A stretch of DNA of 64,000 nt from Streptomyces sp. DG1A-41 (GCF_037055355.1 NZ_CP146350.1:4301001-4365000); one strand, 5' to 3'; counted from the stretch's first letter, positions 8,353 through 17,992 are shown. The notes: generated from the letters alone by a model not told the origin. Made by a program: numbers and translations.

Positions 8353-8598
8353 CGTTGCTCCCCCTCCCCTTCGCCCCCGTGGTGGTGCGTGGTGGTGTGC
8401 GTTGCGTACTGGTATGCGTCCTGCGTGCTGAGCTGTGTGCGGTCTTCCGGGGGCCGTGCGGTTGCGTCGTGCTTTGTGTTTGTCGTATGTCGCAAGCCCT
8501 TGCCATGTGTGCGAACGGTTCAAGCACATCACATATCGCGCGCACTTCGTTACTGTTCGTTTTGAATTGGCCAGAAACGGAAGCGGGGGCTCCAGCGG

Positions 8599-10403
8599 TC
8601 AGACGAGGCGGACCGGCTTCTCGGGGCGTATCCCGAGCTCGGCCAGCCAGGCCCGCAGGGGCGTGGAGTCGCCGTCCTCGATGAGGGTGAGCACCTTGGG
8701 TGCCAGATCGGTGGTGCGTGCGCCGTTGTGGAGGAGGGTCGGGCCGTCCAGCCAGTCCATGCCCGGTGTCGCTCCCGCGGTGTCCATCGCGGCACAGCAG
8801 ATCATCGCCGTGAGGTGGTCGGCGAGCAGTTCACGGGCCGTGCGCGGGGGCTGGAGGGGGAAGAGGGGGAGGGCTCGGTCGTCCCAGAGGGCTGCCGGGT
8901 CCGGAGTGGCCGGGGCGCCGGCGGGTGAGGAGTTCGCGGTGGAGGGAGCGGTGGCCGACGGGCCGGGCGTCGCGGTGACCTCCTCACGGGACAGTTCGGC
9001 GCTGAGCCGGGCGGCGAGGGTGGCGCTGCGGGGAGTGGTGCCGGAGAGGTCCTCTTCGTCGTCGGGGGGTGGTTCCGGACTTCGGGTGGTGAAGGGGGTC
9101 GGTCCGGCCTGGTCTGTCAGGTGGCCCGCTCGGTCCGTCAGGTGGTCGAGGACGCGGGACAGGGTCGGACCGCTCGTGTTCGGGGCCGTGCTTCCCGGGG
9201 CCGGGCGGACGCCCATGGCGTCCAGGACGCGGTGGAGGCGGGCCGCGTCGACGCGCCACTTGCGGTCCACGACCTCCTCCGGATACTCGCTCCAGCCCAC
9301 CGGCGACCAGTCGGGCCCGGGCCCCGCGGGGCCGCCGTGGAAGAGGCGGGCGGCGAGGAGGGAGGCGGCCTCGTCGACCGCACCCGGCTCCTCCAGCAGA
9401 TCGCAGGCGGGCCGCTCACCGAGACGGGAGGCGAAGCCCTCGGCCAGGCGGTCGCGCCGGGACAACTCCGTGAGCGCCGCCACCACACCGGCGTCCAGCC
9501 GGGAGGGCCAGCGGCCCATCCGCCAGGCGGGCAGCGCGACCCGGGTCAGCAGCCGGTCCCAGCCCGCGTACGCCAGGCCCACCTGCTCCTGGGCGACGAT
9601 CCGCAGCCCGTAATCCACAGCCTGTGCACGCTCTGCGGCCGCGGCCGCCACGCCCCGCTCCATCTGGGCGGCGTGCACACGGCAGCTGCGCAGCAGAAGC
9701 CGGGCCGCCCACCCGACCCCGGCGAGCACGGCCCGCGACACCGGCCCCCGGTGCGGCGCCGAGGCCACGGCCACCGCGGCGTCCAGGCCCCGGACGAAGC
9801 GCCGGGCGGCGGCTATGTCCGGGTGCGCCGAGGGGCCCGTACCGGCGACGACCGGGGCGAGGACCGCGCGCAGCTCGCCGACCCGCATCCACCACAGGAA
9901 GGGCGAACCGATGACGAGGACCGGCGCGACCGGGTGACGGCGGTGCGCGTGTCTCCCGCCGCCCGCTATGTCGTCGTGCTCCTCGGCGGGGGCGGGCCGT
10001 GGGCCCGGTGGGTGCGGTCCTCCAGCCAGCTGTCGCAGTCCGGCGTGAGCGCTATCGCCGAGGGCGCGGGGACGTCGAGGCGGTCGGCGAGGTCGCGCAC
10101 CATCCGGTACAATTCGGGGGCCGCCTTCTCGGCGATCGGGATGGTCGGGCTCATGGCGGGGCGGGCCCGGGCGACGACCAGGGCGACACCCGCGGCGGCG
10201 AGCAGCACGAGGACCGCGACCGGCGTCAGGATCCAGCGGGCGGCATCCCAGCCGGGGCCGACGAGACGGCCGGTGGCGGCGCCCGCGAGCAGGATCACGG
10301 CGACGGCGGCGGGCAGCAGGGCGCCGGCCAGCGCGCGACTGCGGATGCGCAGCACGACGAGCGCCAGTGACCGCGCGACCTGCGCGCCTGCCTCCACACC
10401 CAT
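8599..10403 (-). pseudogene. M48-like membrane protein, frameshifted and without HExxH
   Basis: Two adjoining reading frames make one protein. The first (10403 to about 9990) has two membrane segments and a PAPSAIALTPDCDSWLED stretch. The second (about 9990 to 8599) continues with APVLVIGSPFLWWMRVGELRAVLAPVVAG and an alpha-helical C-terminal half. A one-base loss in a C-rich run near 9990-10000 breaks the frame. The layout resembles M48 metallopeptidases, where the zinc motif HExxH follows LRAVLA. Here that place reads PVVAG, so the protein would lack zinc-protease activity even if in frame. The start is uncertain (ATG 10403, or GTG at 10412 or 10424). Confidence 0.6.
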
Positions 10404-10646
10404 TCCGGTCACGACCGACCTCACCCCCTCCCCGTTGACCTGACGCTTTCCTTGCTCACTCCCCCACTGTGGCACCCGCCACTGACATCGCAATGCCGGT
10501 GGGCCAAGTGCCGGAACGCTTGCGCCGCACCCTAGTTGGGGCTCAGCCCCCCGTCAGCCGGATACGGCATCGGTCACTCGATGGAATGGCTTTGGGGAAA
10601 GGTGGATGACGGACAGCGAGGATCAGACCCCGCATACCGAAAACTT

Positions 10647-10680
10647 CAGGCCCCGGATCCTGAGACGGATCCGGGGCCTG
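10647..10680 (-). terminator. purD terminator hairpin
   Basis: A 14-bp perfect stem CAGGCCCCGGATCC with its complement around TGAGAC, located 53 bp beyond the purD stop. On the minus strand it is followed by a short T-rich run. The rest of the 10404-10732 interval holds no recognisable gene. Confidence 0.8.
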
Positions 10681-10732
10681 TGGGGTTCATCGAGCGGGAT
10701 GCCTTCCCGCCCTCGCCGGGGCGTGGGGCCGG

Positions 10733-11983
10733 TTACGCGCCCGCCGCCTTCGCGGCGATGTCCGTGCGGTGCTGGGAGCCGTCGAGGCGGATGCGGCCGA
10801 CGGCCGTGTAGGCGCGGTCGCGGGCCTCGGCGAGGTCCTTGCCGGTGGCCGTGACGGACAGGACGCGGCCGCCCGCGCTGACGATCGCGTCCCCGTCACG
10901 CTTGGTACCGGCGTGCAGCACGTACGCGTGCGGGGCGTCCTGGGCGGCTACCTCGTCGAGACCGGTGATCGGGTCGCCGGTGCGCGGGATGCCGGGGTAG
11001 TTGTGCGAGGCGACGACGACCGTCACGGCCGCGTCGTCGCTCCAGCGCAGCGGCTCCAGGTGGGCGAGGTTGCCGGTGGCCGCGGCCATCAGGAGACCGG
11101 CCAGCGGCGTCTTCAGCCGGGCCAGGACGACCTGGGTCTCGGGGTCGCCGAAGCGGGCGTTGAACTCGATCACGCGCACGCCGCGTGAGGTGATCGCGAG
11201 TCCGGCGTAGAGCAGGCCGGAAAACGGCGTGCCGCGCCGCTTCATCTCGTCCACGGTCGGCTGGAGGACGGTCTGCATCACCTCGTCGACCAGCTTCGGG
11301 TCGGCCCACGGCAGCGGGGAGTAGGCCCCCATGCCGCCGGTGTTCGGGCCCTCGTCGCCGTCCAGCGCGCGCTTGAAGTCCTGGGCGGGCTGGAGCGGCA
11401 CGACCGTCTCACCGTCGGTGACGGCGAACAGGGAGACCTCGGGGCCGTCGAGGTACTCCTCGATGACCACGCGCTCGCAGGCGGCGGCGTGGGCCCTGGC
11501 CGCCTCGATGTCGTCGGTGACGACGACACCCTTCCCGGCGGCGAGCCCATCGTCCTTGACGACGTACGGGGCGCCGAAGGCGTCGAGTGCCGCGTCGACC
11601 TCCTCGGCGGTCGTGCAGACGTACGACCGTGCCGTGGGCACCTCGGCCACCGCCATGACGTCCTTCGCGAAGGCCTTGGAGCCCTCGAGCTGGGCGGCCT
11701 GCCCGGACGGGCCGAAGACCGGGACGCCGGCCTCGCGGACGGCGTCGGCGACACCGGCGACCAGCGGCGCCTCCGGGCCGACGACCACGAGGTCCGCGCC
11801 GAGCCGCGTGGCCAGCGCGGCAACGGCCGCACCGTCCAGGGCGTCGACCTGGTGCAGCTCGGCGACCTCGGCGATGCCGGCGTTGCCGGGTCCGCAGTGC
11901 AGCGCGGTGACGTCGGGGTCGTGGGACAGGGAGTGGCACAGGGCGTGTTCACGGGCGCCGCTGCCGATGACGAGGACCTTCAC
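10733..11983 (-). CDS. purD: Phosphoribosylamine-glycine ligase (GARS)
   Basis: A 416-residue ATP-grasp ligase that joins glycine to phosphoribosylamine in purine synthesis. The N-terminal domain begins [15 protein letters not shown]. The ATP-grasp core contains [13 protein letters not shown] and [10 protein letters not shown], and the C-terminal domain ends in the usual [14 protein letters not shown] chose the GTG at 11983 because family members start at this point; the upstream 28 in-frame codons are proline-rich and unconserved-looking. It ends 53 bp before a strong hairpin. Confidence 0.95.
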   Translation of the reverse strand: MKVLVIGSGAREHALCHSLSHDPDVTALHCGPGNAGIAEVAELHQVDALDGAAVAALATRLGADLVVVGPEAPLVAGVADAVREAGVPVFGPSGQAAQLEGSKAFAKDVMAVAEVPTARSYVCTTAEEVDAALDAFGAPYVVKDDGLAAGKGVVVTDDIEAARAHAAACERVVIEEYLDGPEVSLFAVTDGETVVPLQPAQDFKRALDGDEGPNTGGMGAYSPLPWADPKLVDEVMQTVLQPTVDEMKRRGTPFSGLLYAGLAITSRGVRVIEFNARFGDPETQVVLARLKTPLAGLLMAAATGNLAHLEPLRWSDDAAVTVVVASHNYPGIPRTGDPITGLDEVAAQDAPHAYVLHAGTKRDGDAIVSAGGRVLSVTATGKDLAEARDRAYTAVGRIRLDGSQHRTDIAAKAAGA

Positions 11984-12124
11984 GGGGGTCAGCCTAACGG
12001 GAGGCGGGGGGTTCCTTTTGTGCGGGCTTCCGAAGGGGGTGGGGATCTGGGTTGGAGGTTCCTCCACATCGGGGTGCGGCGGCCCGCGCGGGGAGGGCCT
12101 GTCGGGCCGGGGACGCCTGGGGCT

Positions 12125-12238
12125 GGCCGCCCGGGGGTTATCCGGCCGCTGGGGGCTTGCCCGGCCGCCCGGGGGTTATCCCGCCGCTGGGGGCTTGCCC
12201 GGCCGCCCGGGGGTTATCCCGCCGCTCGGGGCTTGCCC
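12125..12238. repeat. Three tandem 38-bp repeats
   Basis: Three contiguous 38-base units (12125, 12163, 12201), each beginning GGCCGCCCGGGGGTTATCC and ending GGCTTGCCC, differ at one to three positions. A partial fourth unit degenerates towards the IS end at 12263. The array lies upstream of purD and directly beside the IS701 element. There are no spacers, so this is not CRISPR. Confidence 0.9.
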
Positions 12239-12266
12239 AGCCGCTCGGGATCGTTCGGCCGCCTAG

Positions 12267-13708
12267 TAGGGCTTGGTCAGGTTCGTATGGGTGTGGGTAT
12301 GTCGCGGTGGCAGGTGGGGCAGGCGCCGGTCCAGGTGGCGAGGAGTGTCTGCAGTTCACGGACGACCTGGTAGAGGCTCAGGCCCGCGCCGGATCTTTTG
12401 GGTCTCGGGCCAGTCGTTGCAGGGTGCAGAAGGCATGGGCGGCAGAGACAAGAGTGACGTGGTGGTGCCAACCGGTCCAGGTGCGGCCCTCGAAATGGGC
12501 CAGTCCCAGGGCCTGTTTCATCTCGCGGTAGTCGTGCTCGATGCGCCAGCGGAGCTTGGCCAGCCGCACCAGCGTCGCCAGCGGCATCCCGGAGGGCAGG
12601 TTCGACAGCCAGAACTGCACCGGCTCGCTCTCACCGGCCGGCCACTCGGCCAGCAGCCAGCGTTCGGGCAGTTCCGGACCGCCGGTGGCCTTGCGGATGC
12701 CGCGTCCGGCGGGGCGGACCCTGAGGGCGACGAACCGCGAGTACATGCGCTTGAAGCCGCTGCGGCCCTTGCCCGGGCGGGAGCCCTCCCGCCAGGACAC
12801 CGGCCGTGCGGCCGCCTTCCCGGCCGCGATGAGCAGGTCCTTCACGGTCTGCGCGGGCTCGGGGTACTGCATCTTGGGCGGCCGGCCGGTGCCCGCACAG
12901 GCCGGTTGGACGGGCCGGGCCCTGGCCGGATGGGCGGTGTGGCGGCCGGAGATGCCGACCGCGTAGGGCAGATCTCGTTCCTCCAGCCCGAGGCGGAAGG
13001 CGGCGGCATCGCCGTAGCCGGCGTCCGCGACCACCAGCGGGGCATCGACACCCCATGACCGGGTCTCGTCGATCATGTCCAGGGCCAGCTGCCACTTCTC
13101 CACATGTCCCGCCTGGGCCGGGATGCCGCAGCGGGTGCGGCGGGCGACCTTGACCGCATCGGCCTGCGGCGAGGCGGGATCCCAGGAGGCGGGCAGGAAC
13201 AGCCGCCAGTTGACCGCGGCGGAGGCACGGTCGCAGGCCAGGTGCACGGAGACGCCCACCTGGCAGTTGGTGACCTTGCCCGCGGTGCCGGTGTACTGCC
13301 GGGCCACACATGCCGAGGCGTCCCCGTCCTTCAGGAAGCCGGTGTCGTCGATGATCAGTGCTTCCGGGCTGATCGCCTCGTGCATCCGCCAGGCCAGCCG
13401 GGCCCGTACATGGGCCGCATTCCACGGGCTGGAGGTGATGAAATGCGCCAGCGCCTGCCGGTTCCCGTCCTCACCGAGACGGGCCGCCATCGGCTCCACC
13501 GACTTGCGCCGCCCGTCCAGCAGCAGACCGCGCACATACGCCTGCCCCCACCGCCGTTGATCCGCGCGGAAAAACCCGTCGAACAACTCCGCCGCGAACG
13601 CCTCCAGGTCCTCCCGGACCCCGGTCATCTCCTCAGGTGTCACACCAGCCCAACGACACCGACGGGCAGGCAGACACGCCATCCGCGAGCGAAGATGACC
13701 AAGCCCTA
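12267..13708 (-). mobile_element. IS701-family insertion sequence, complete
   Basis: A 1442-bp element whose ends both read TAGGGCTTGGTCA inward (13-bp perfect terminal repeats, continuing imperfectly). It is flanked by a CTAG duplication at 12263-12266 and 13709-13712. CTAG/YTAR four-base target duplications are characteristic of IS701. It carries a single transposase gene on the minus strand. The right-hand CTAG contains the dnaX stop codon, so the insertion is at the very end of dnaX and leaves it intact. Confidence 0.92.
12378..13682 (-). CDS. IS701-family transposase
   Basis: A 434-residue DDE transposase. Catalytic residues are visible as the D of LIIDDTGFLK, the D of LVVADAGYGD, and the E of LRWRIEHDYREMKQALGL. 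The FLKDGDASACVARQYTGTAGKVTNCQVGVS region is the family signature. It starts at an ATG at 13682, 26 bases inside the right terminal repeat. The reading frame is undamaged, so the element may still be active. Confidence 0.93.
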   Translation of the reverse strand: MACLPARRCRWAGVTPEEMTGVREDLEAFAAELFDGFFRADQRRWGQAYVRGLLLDGRRKSVEPMAARLGEDGNRQALAHFITSSPWNAAHVRARLAWRMHEAISPEALIIDDTGFLKDGDASACVARQYTGTAGKVTNCQVGVSVHLACDRASAAVNWRLFLPASWDPASPQADAVKVARRTRCGIPAQAGHVEKWQLALDMIDETRSWGVDAPLVVADAGYGDAAAFRLGLEERDLPYAVGISGRHTAHPARARPVQPACAGTGRPPKMQYPEPAQTVKDLLIAAGKAAARPVSWREGSRPGKGRSGFKRMYSRFVALRVRPAGRGIRKATGGPELPERWLLAEWPAGESEPVQFWLSNLPSGMPLATLVRLAKLRWRIEHDYREMKQALGLAHFEGRTWTGWHHHVTLVSAAHAFCTLQRLARDPKDPARA

Positions 13709-16192
13709 CTAGGGCTCGTTCGAGAACTCCTCCACCACCGTCGCCCCCAGCTCCCGGACGATCAGCTCCTGGCCGGAGAGGGCCGACTCGTCGAGGTCGG
13801 GGTCGTCGTCCTCGGGGATGTCGTCCTCGACGGAGACGGGCCGGGGCTCCGGGGCGGAGGGCTGGGGTACGGGGGCGGTGGGTGCCGGGGCCGGGGTGGA
13901 GCCGCGGGTGGGGGTGCTCGACTGCTGGGTGGGGGCGGAGGCGGTCGCCGACTGGGACGTGGCAGGGCGCTGGGCGGTCGCCGTACCGCCACTGCCGGCG
14001 CTGTAGCCGCCGCCTCCGCTGCCGGCGCTGTAGCCGCCACCGCCACCGCCGCCGTAGCCACCGGCGTTGCCGCTCTGACCAGCGTGACCGCCCTGGCCGC
14101 CTCCGTACCCAGAAGGACCGCCCGGGGCCTGCGGCGCCGAGCCTCCGGAGGGGTCGACGATCGCCTCGATCTTCCACTGGACGTTGAACTGCTCGCCCAG
14201 CGCCTGCCGCAGCACGTCCTCACTGCCGCTGCTCAGGAAGTTGTCGCGCGCGCCCGCGTTGACGAAGCCGAGCTGGAGGGTGGTGCCGTCGAAGCCGGTC
14301 ACCTGGGCGTTCTGACTGAGCAGGATCCAGGTGAAGCGACGGCGGTTCTTGACCGCTTCCAGGATGTTCGGCCAGAGCATGCGGGGGTCGAGACCGCCGG
14401 GGGCCGGGGCGTGGGCGGCCGGTGCCGAGGCTAGGGCCGGGGCCGGGGGTGCCGGTGGGGTGCTGGGTGTGGGCGCGCTCGGAGCGGGCGCGCTCGCTGC
14501 CGGGGGGGCCGACGCGGGCGCGGGTGCGCCCGAGGCGGCCGTGGGCCAGCCGCCGGGGCGACGGCCGCTGCCGGCGGAGGCCGCGGTGGGCCAGGCGCCA
14601 GGGGCCGGGGCCTGGACAGAGGCGGATGCGGGAGCGTTGGAGGGAGCCGGAGCGGGAGCCTGGGCGGACGGTGTCTGGGACGCCTGGGCAGGCTGGGCGT
14701 GCCCGCCGTCGGTGGGGCCGGAGGTGGCCGCGGGGTCGGAGGGAACGCCCGGAGCGCCGGGAGCGGGCGTACCCGACACCGCCGACTGCTGCGCCTCCTG
14801 GCCCGCCGCAGCGGAGGCACGGGCAGGCCCGCCCGCAGCGGCCGTCTGACCGGCGCCACCGCCGCTGCCACCCCCCGGCGCTCCGGAGGCCCGGACCGCC
14901 GCCCGGGCCGCGGCCGGACCGCCACCCGGCGGAACGGGAGCGGCCACCGGACCGGCTGCCGCTGCCCCATGCCCCTCGGGACCTGGCACGTACCCCATGG
15001 CGGGCACGCCGGCGGGGCCCTGGGAGGAGAAGTTCACGCCACGCTCGATCCGGTCCAGGCGGGCCATGACGGACCGCTCGTCGCCGTAGGCGGCGGGGAG
15101 CAGGACGCGGGCGCAGATCAGCTCCAGCTGGAGACGGGGCGAGTTGGCGCCGCGCATCTCGGTCAAGCCCTCGTTGACGAGGTCGGCGGCCCGGCTCAGC
15201 TCGGCGGCGCCGAAGGTGCCGGCCTGGGCCTGCATGCGCTCGATGACGTCGGCGGGGGCGTCGATGAGCCCCTTCTCGGCCGCGTCCGGGACGGCGGCGA
15301 GGATCACCAGGTCACGCAGCCGCTCCAGCAGGTCGGCGACGAAACGACGGGGATCGTTCCCGCCCTCGATCACACGGTCGACGACTTCGAAGGCCGCGGC
15401 CCCGTCACCGGTGGCGAAGGCCTCGACGACCGAGTCGAGGAGGGAGCCGTCGGTGTATCCGAGCAGGGCGGTCGCCATGGCATACGTCACACCGTCCGCG
15501 GCGGCGCCGGCCAGCAACTGGTCCATGACGGACATGGAGTCACGTACGGACCCGCCACCGGCGCGCACGACGAGCGGGAGGACGCCGTCCTCGACCGGGA
15601 TGGCCTCCTTCTGGCACACCTCGGCGAGGTACTCCCGCAAGGTCCCGGGCGGGACGAGCCGGAACGGATAGTGATGGGTCCGCGACCGGATCGTCCCGAT
15701 GACCTTCTCGGGCTCGGTGGTCGCGAAGATGAACTTGAGATGCTCCGGCGGCTCCTCGACGACCTTCAGCAGCGCGTTGAAGCCGGCCGACGTGACCATG
15801 TGGGCCTCGTCGATGATGTAGATCTTGTACCGACTGCGCGCAGGTCCGAAGAAGGCCTTTTCGCGCAGGTCACGGGCGTCGTCCACACCGCCGTGCGACG
15901 CGGCGTCGATCTCGATGACATCGATGGAACCGGGGCCGTTGCGGGCGAGGTCCTGACAGGACTGGCACTCACCGCACGGTGTGGGCGTAGGGCCCTGCTC
16001 GCAGTTCAGACACCGCGCCAGGATCCGCGCGCTGGTCGTCTTGCCACACCCGCGCGGCCCGCTGAACAGGTACGCGTGGTTGACCCGGTTGTTCCGCAGC
16101 GCCTGCTGCAACGGGTCGGTGACATGCTGCTGCCCGATGACCTCGGCGAAGGTCTCCGGACGATAGCGGCGGTACAGAGCGAGAGACGACAC
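13709..16192 (-). CDS. dnaX: DNA polymerase III subunit gamma/tau
   Basis: An 827-residue DnaX, the clamp-loader ATPase. The AAA+ domain starts MSSLALYRRYRPETFAEVIGQ and has Walker A GPRGCGKTT, a four-cysteine zinc site (CLNCEQ with CGECQSC), Walker B IIDEAHMV, and a sensor TTEPEKV. A long Ala/Pro- and Gly-rich linker (about 450-790) interrupted by a conserved block around VKNRRRFTWILLSQNAQV follows. I chose the GTG at 16192 because the protein begins there in the family; upstream in-frame codons overlap the SRP RNA. The last codons are GAG CCC TAG, and the TAG lies inside the CTAG duplicated by the IS701 insertion. Confidence 0.95.
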   Translation of the reverse strand: MSSLALYRRYRPETFAEVIGQQHVTDPLQQALRNNRVNHAYLFSGPRGCGKTTSARILARCLNCEQGPTPTPCGECQSCQDLARNGPGSIDVIEIDAASHGGVDDARDLREKAFFGPARSRYKIYIIDEAHMVTSAGFNALLKVVEEPPEHLKFIFATTEPEKVIGTIRSRTHHYPFRLVPPGTLREYLAEVCQKEAIPVEDGVLPLVVRAGGGSVRDSMSVMDQLLAGAAADGVTYAMATALLGYTDGSLLDSVVEAFATGDGAAAFEVVDRVIEGGNDPRRFVADLLERLRDLVILAAVPDAAEKGLIDAPADVIERMQAQAGTFGAAELSRAADLVNEGLTEMRGANSPRLQLELICARVLLPAAYGDERSVMARLDRIERGVNFSSQGPAGVPAMGYVPGPEGHGAAAAGPVAAPVPPGGGPAAARAAVRASGAPGGGSGGGAGQTAAAGGPARASAAAGQEAQQSAVSGTPAPGAPGVPSDPAATSGPTDGGHAQPAQASQTPSAQAPAPAPSNAPASASVQAPAPGAWPTAASAGSGRRPGGWPTAASGAPAPASAPPAASAPAPSAPTPSTPPAPPAPALASAPAAHAPAPGGLDPRMLWPNILEAVKNRRRFTWILLSQNAQVTGFDGTTLQLGFVNAGARDNFLSSGSEDVLRQALGEQFNVQWKIEAIVDPSGGSAPQAPGGPSGYGGGQGGHAGQSGNAGGYGGGGGGGYSAGSGGGGYSAGSGGTATAQRPATSQSATASAPTQQSSTPTRGSTPAPAPTAPVPQPSAPEPRPVSVEDDIPEDDDPDLDESALSGQELIVRELGATVVEEFSNEP

Positions 16193-16249
16193 GCATACGA
16201 GGTTATAGGCGCCCACTGACAACGGACCCGCCACGGCAACCCCGGAACG

Positions 16250-16349
16250 CAAACGCCCCCCACGCACCCGCCAGAGCCGACCTACCCTTGCTGCCTTCCG
16301 GCCCTGGGGGAGTTCAGTCAGATAGCGCCGCGTGAGGGGCTGCGCCAAG
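16250..16349 (-). ncRNA. ffs: Signal recognition particle RNA (small 4.5S type)
   Basis: On the minus strand, the invariant apical loop GGGCCGGAAGGCAGCAAGG lies at about 16286-16304. The flanking arms are complementary (CCCCTCACGC near the 5' end, GCGTGGGGGG near the 3' end), giving a single hairpin of about 100 nt. It lies between dnaX and tRNA-Ser, as is common in Streptomyces. The exact ends are estimated from base pairing. Confidence 0.88.
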
Positions 16350-16416
16350 GCTACCTGATGTCGGGGGCAGGGAACGAGTTCGCGAGCACTCCTCTCGGTC
16401 ATGTAATGTTTCCGGC

Positions 16417-16504
16417 GGAGGATTCGCCTAGAGGCCTAGGGCGCACGCTTGGAAAGCGTGTTGGGGGCAACCCCTCACGAGTTCGAATCTCGTATCCTCC
16501 GCCA
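16417..16504 (+). tRNA. tRNA-Ser(GGA)
   Basis: A class II tRNA with acceptor GGAGGAT/ATCCTCC, anticodon stem CACGC/GCGTG with loop TTGGAAA (anticodon GGA), a long variable arm (TTGGGGGCAACCCCTC), and T-loop TTCGAAT. The CCA end is encoded at 16502-16504. Confidence 0.95.
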
Positions 16505-16525
16505 GTGCCTCACCGGGCACGATGT

Positions 16526-16559
16526 CGAAGGGCCCCACCGTTCACGGTGGGGCCCTTCG
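16526..16559 (+). terminator. Terminator hairpin after tRNA-Ser(GGA)
   Basis: A 15-bp perfect stem CGAAGGGCCCCACCG with its complement around TTCA, 21 bases downstream of the tRNA. Confidence 0.8.
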
Positions 16560-17175
16560 ACGTTGTCCGTCTCAGTTTCCGCCTCAGTTGGTTTCCGGGA
16601 GCTCCCACAGCACTTGGCCGACCTGCTGCGCGACCCTGCGGAGCATGGTCTCCCCGTCACATGCATGTGGCGCGGCCTGCCTCCTGTCTGCGCCCCGGCT
16701 TGCCGCGCCCGGCGGCGCGCCGCGCGCACGCGGACGGGGGAGGGAAACCCGGCTGCGGCTGGGCCGGTCGGCTCCGCGACTTCAGCCAGCCACTTCGGCG
16801 CGAGCCTCGAAGATCATGGCCCAACGTCGTGCGTCAGCGGGCAGGTCCTCAGACAAGCACCCGGCATCGAGTCACCCACGGCTCCGTTCGGCCCTCGCAT
16901 GCTTTTCCCATTACCCGCACGGCCGCACCGCACGTGCGGCACGCTCCGCACGCTGCGGCCGGTGGTGGACGATCCGGTGCGCCGAGAGACCCACGCGGTG
17001 GTCGGAGCCGGAGATCATCTCGTCGTCAGCCTCGATCCTGGCCTCATGGCGGTGAGGATCACGAGTGAGTCGGTCCCGATCGGCCAGTAGCCGGACCGTT
17101 CGACGGTCCGGCCGGGGTACCGCCGCGCACGCCGGAGGCGGAGTCCGCCGAAGACGGGCCCTTCGACGTGCGTGG
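16560..17175. other. No intact gene; short fragments beside tRNA-Ser
   Basis: This 616-bp stretch has no convincing intact gene. On the minus strand, residues reading MLRRVAQQVGQVLWELPETN then a stop (about 16592-16636) look like the tail of a lost gene. On the plus strand, a frame ending VVGAGDHLVVSLDPGLMAVRITSESVPIGQ (stop near 17090) looks like another gene tail. The sequence CTCAGTTTCCG(C/T)CTC right after the terminator is shared with the region behind the other tRNA-Ser (about 44505). This suggests remnants of elements that once used serine tRNA sites. Confidence 0.4.
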
Positions 17176-17607
17176 TCAGTTGCCGCCACCGGAACGGGGC
17201 TCGGCCTCGATCTCGGTGATCAGGGCCTCGATGCGGGTCTTGATCTCGTCGCGGATGGGGCGGACGGCCTCGACGCCCTTGCCCGCCGGGTCCTCCAGGG
17301 CCCAGTCGAGGTACTTCTTGCCGGGAAAGATCGGGCAGGCGTCGCCGCAGCCCATGGTGATGACGTAGTCGGACGCCTGGACGGCCTCGGTCGTGAGGAT
17401 CTTCGGCTTTGAGTCGGCGATGTCGATGCCGACTTCCCTCATGGCCTCGACGGCGGAGGGGTTGACCTGGTCGCCCGGGACGGAGCCGGCGGAGCGGACC
17501 TCGATCCGGTCGCCCGCGAGGTGGTGGAGGAATCCGGCAGCCATCTGGGAACGCCCGGCGTTGTGGACGCAGACGAACAGCACGGAGGCGAGCGGGCTGG
17601 AGGACAT
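17176..17607 (-). CDS. arsC: Arsenate reductase, low-molecular-weight phosphatase type
   Basis: A 143-residue cytosolic arsenate reductase that converts arsenate to arsenite for export. The P-loop VCVHNAGRSQ with the nucleophilic cysteine lies at about 12-21. A second redox pair region contains MGCGDACPIFPG, and the general-acid aspartate follows in LDWALEDPAG. It diverges from the arsR-acr3 pair across a 76-bp region with an ATCAG-N6-CTGAT operator-like repeat. Together they form the core of an arsenic-resistance island. Confidence 0.93.
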   Translation of the reverse strand: MSSSPLASVLFVCVHNAGRSQMAAGFLHHLAGDRIEVRSAGSVPGDQVNPSAVEAMREVGIDIADSKPKILTTEAVQASDYVITMGCGDACPIFPGKKYLDWALEDPAGKGVEAVRPIRDEIKTRIEALITEIEAEPRSGGGN

Positions 17608-17651
17608 CGGCTCTTCCTTCGTCGGCAGTTCTTGCTTCAGCTCTGACTGGT

Positions 17652-17667
17652 ATCAGCTCAGACTGAT
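17652..17667. promoter_or_regulatory. Candidate ArsR operator between arsC and arsR
   Basis: ATCAG-CTCAGA-CTGAT is a perfect 5-bp inverted repeat with a six-base spacer, and a further TATCAG lies 20 bases downstream. It sits in the shared divergent region of arsC and arsR, 16 bp before the arsR start. This is the size and position expected for an ArsR-family operator repressing both directions. The assignment is inferred from symmetry. Confidence 0.55.
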
Positions 17668-17683
17668 GTGACAGTATCAGCCC

Positions 17684-17992
17684 ATGATGACGTCAGTCGA
17701 CACTGATCTGATCCGGGTTCTGGCCGACCCGCTCAGGCTCCGGATCGTGACCCTGCTGGCCAAAGAGACGCTGTGCACCACCCACCTGGTGGAGGAGACC
17801 GGCGCCCGGCAGACCAACCTCTCCAACCACCTGAGGGTGCTGCGCGAGGCCGGGGTCGTCGAGACGGAACCGTGCGGCCGGTACACGTACTACCGGCTGC
17901 GCCCCGACGTCATCGACCGGCTCGCCGGCCAGTTCGCCGACCTGGCCGAGTCCGCACGCACCGCCGCCGACAACAAGAGGGCCTGCCCGTGA
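17684..17992 (+). CDS. arsR: ArsR-family metalloregulator (ars operon repressor)
   Basis: A 102-residue winged-helix repressor. It has DPLRLRIVTLLAKETLCTTHLVEETGARQTNLSNHLRVLREAGVVETEPCGRYTYYRL, with cysteines at the LCTTHL and EPCGR positions and in the C-terminal ACP that could bind As(III). GTGA overlap with acr3 indicates a two-gene transcript. A second ATG is three bases downstream of the chosen one. Confidence 0.9.
   Translation: MMTSVDTDLIRVLADPLRLRIVTLLAKETLCTTHLVEETGARQTNLSNHLRVLREAGVVETEPCGRYTYYRLRPDVIDRLAGQFADLAESARTAADNKRACP

Noticed and set aside
6859..8565. Plus-strand open frame of 568 codons opposite the DMFase-like gene
   Set aside because: It is Val/Gly/Arg-rich shadow sequence with no motifs; the minus strand has conserved enzyme motifs and a ribosome-binding site.
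12125..12238. Possible CRISPR array
   Set aside because: The 38-bp units are contiguous with no unique spacers, and no cas genes are present.
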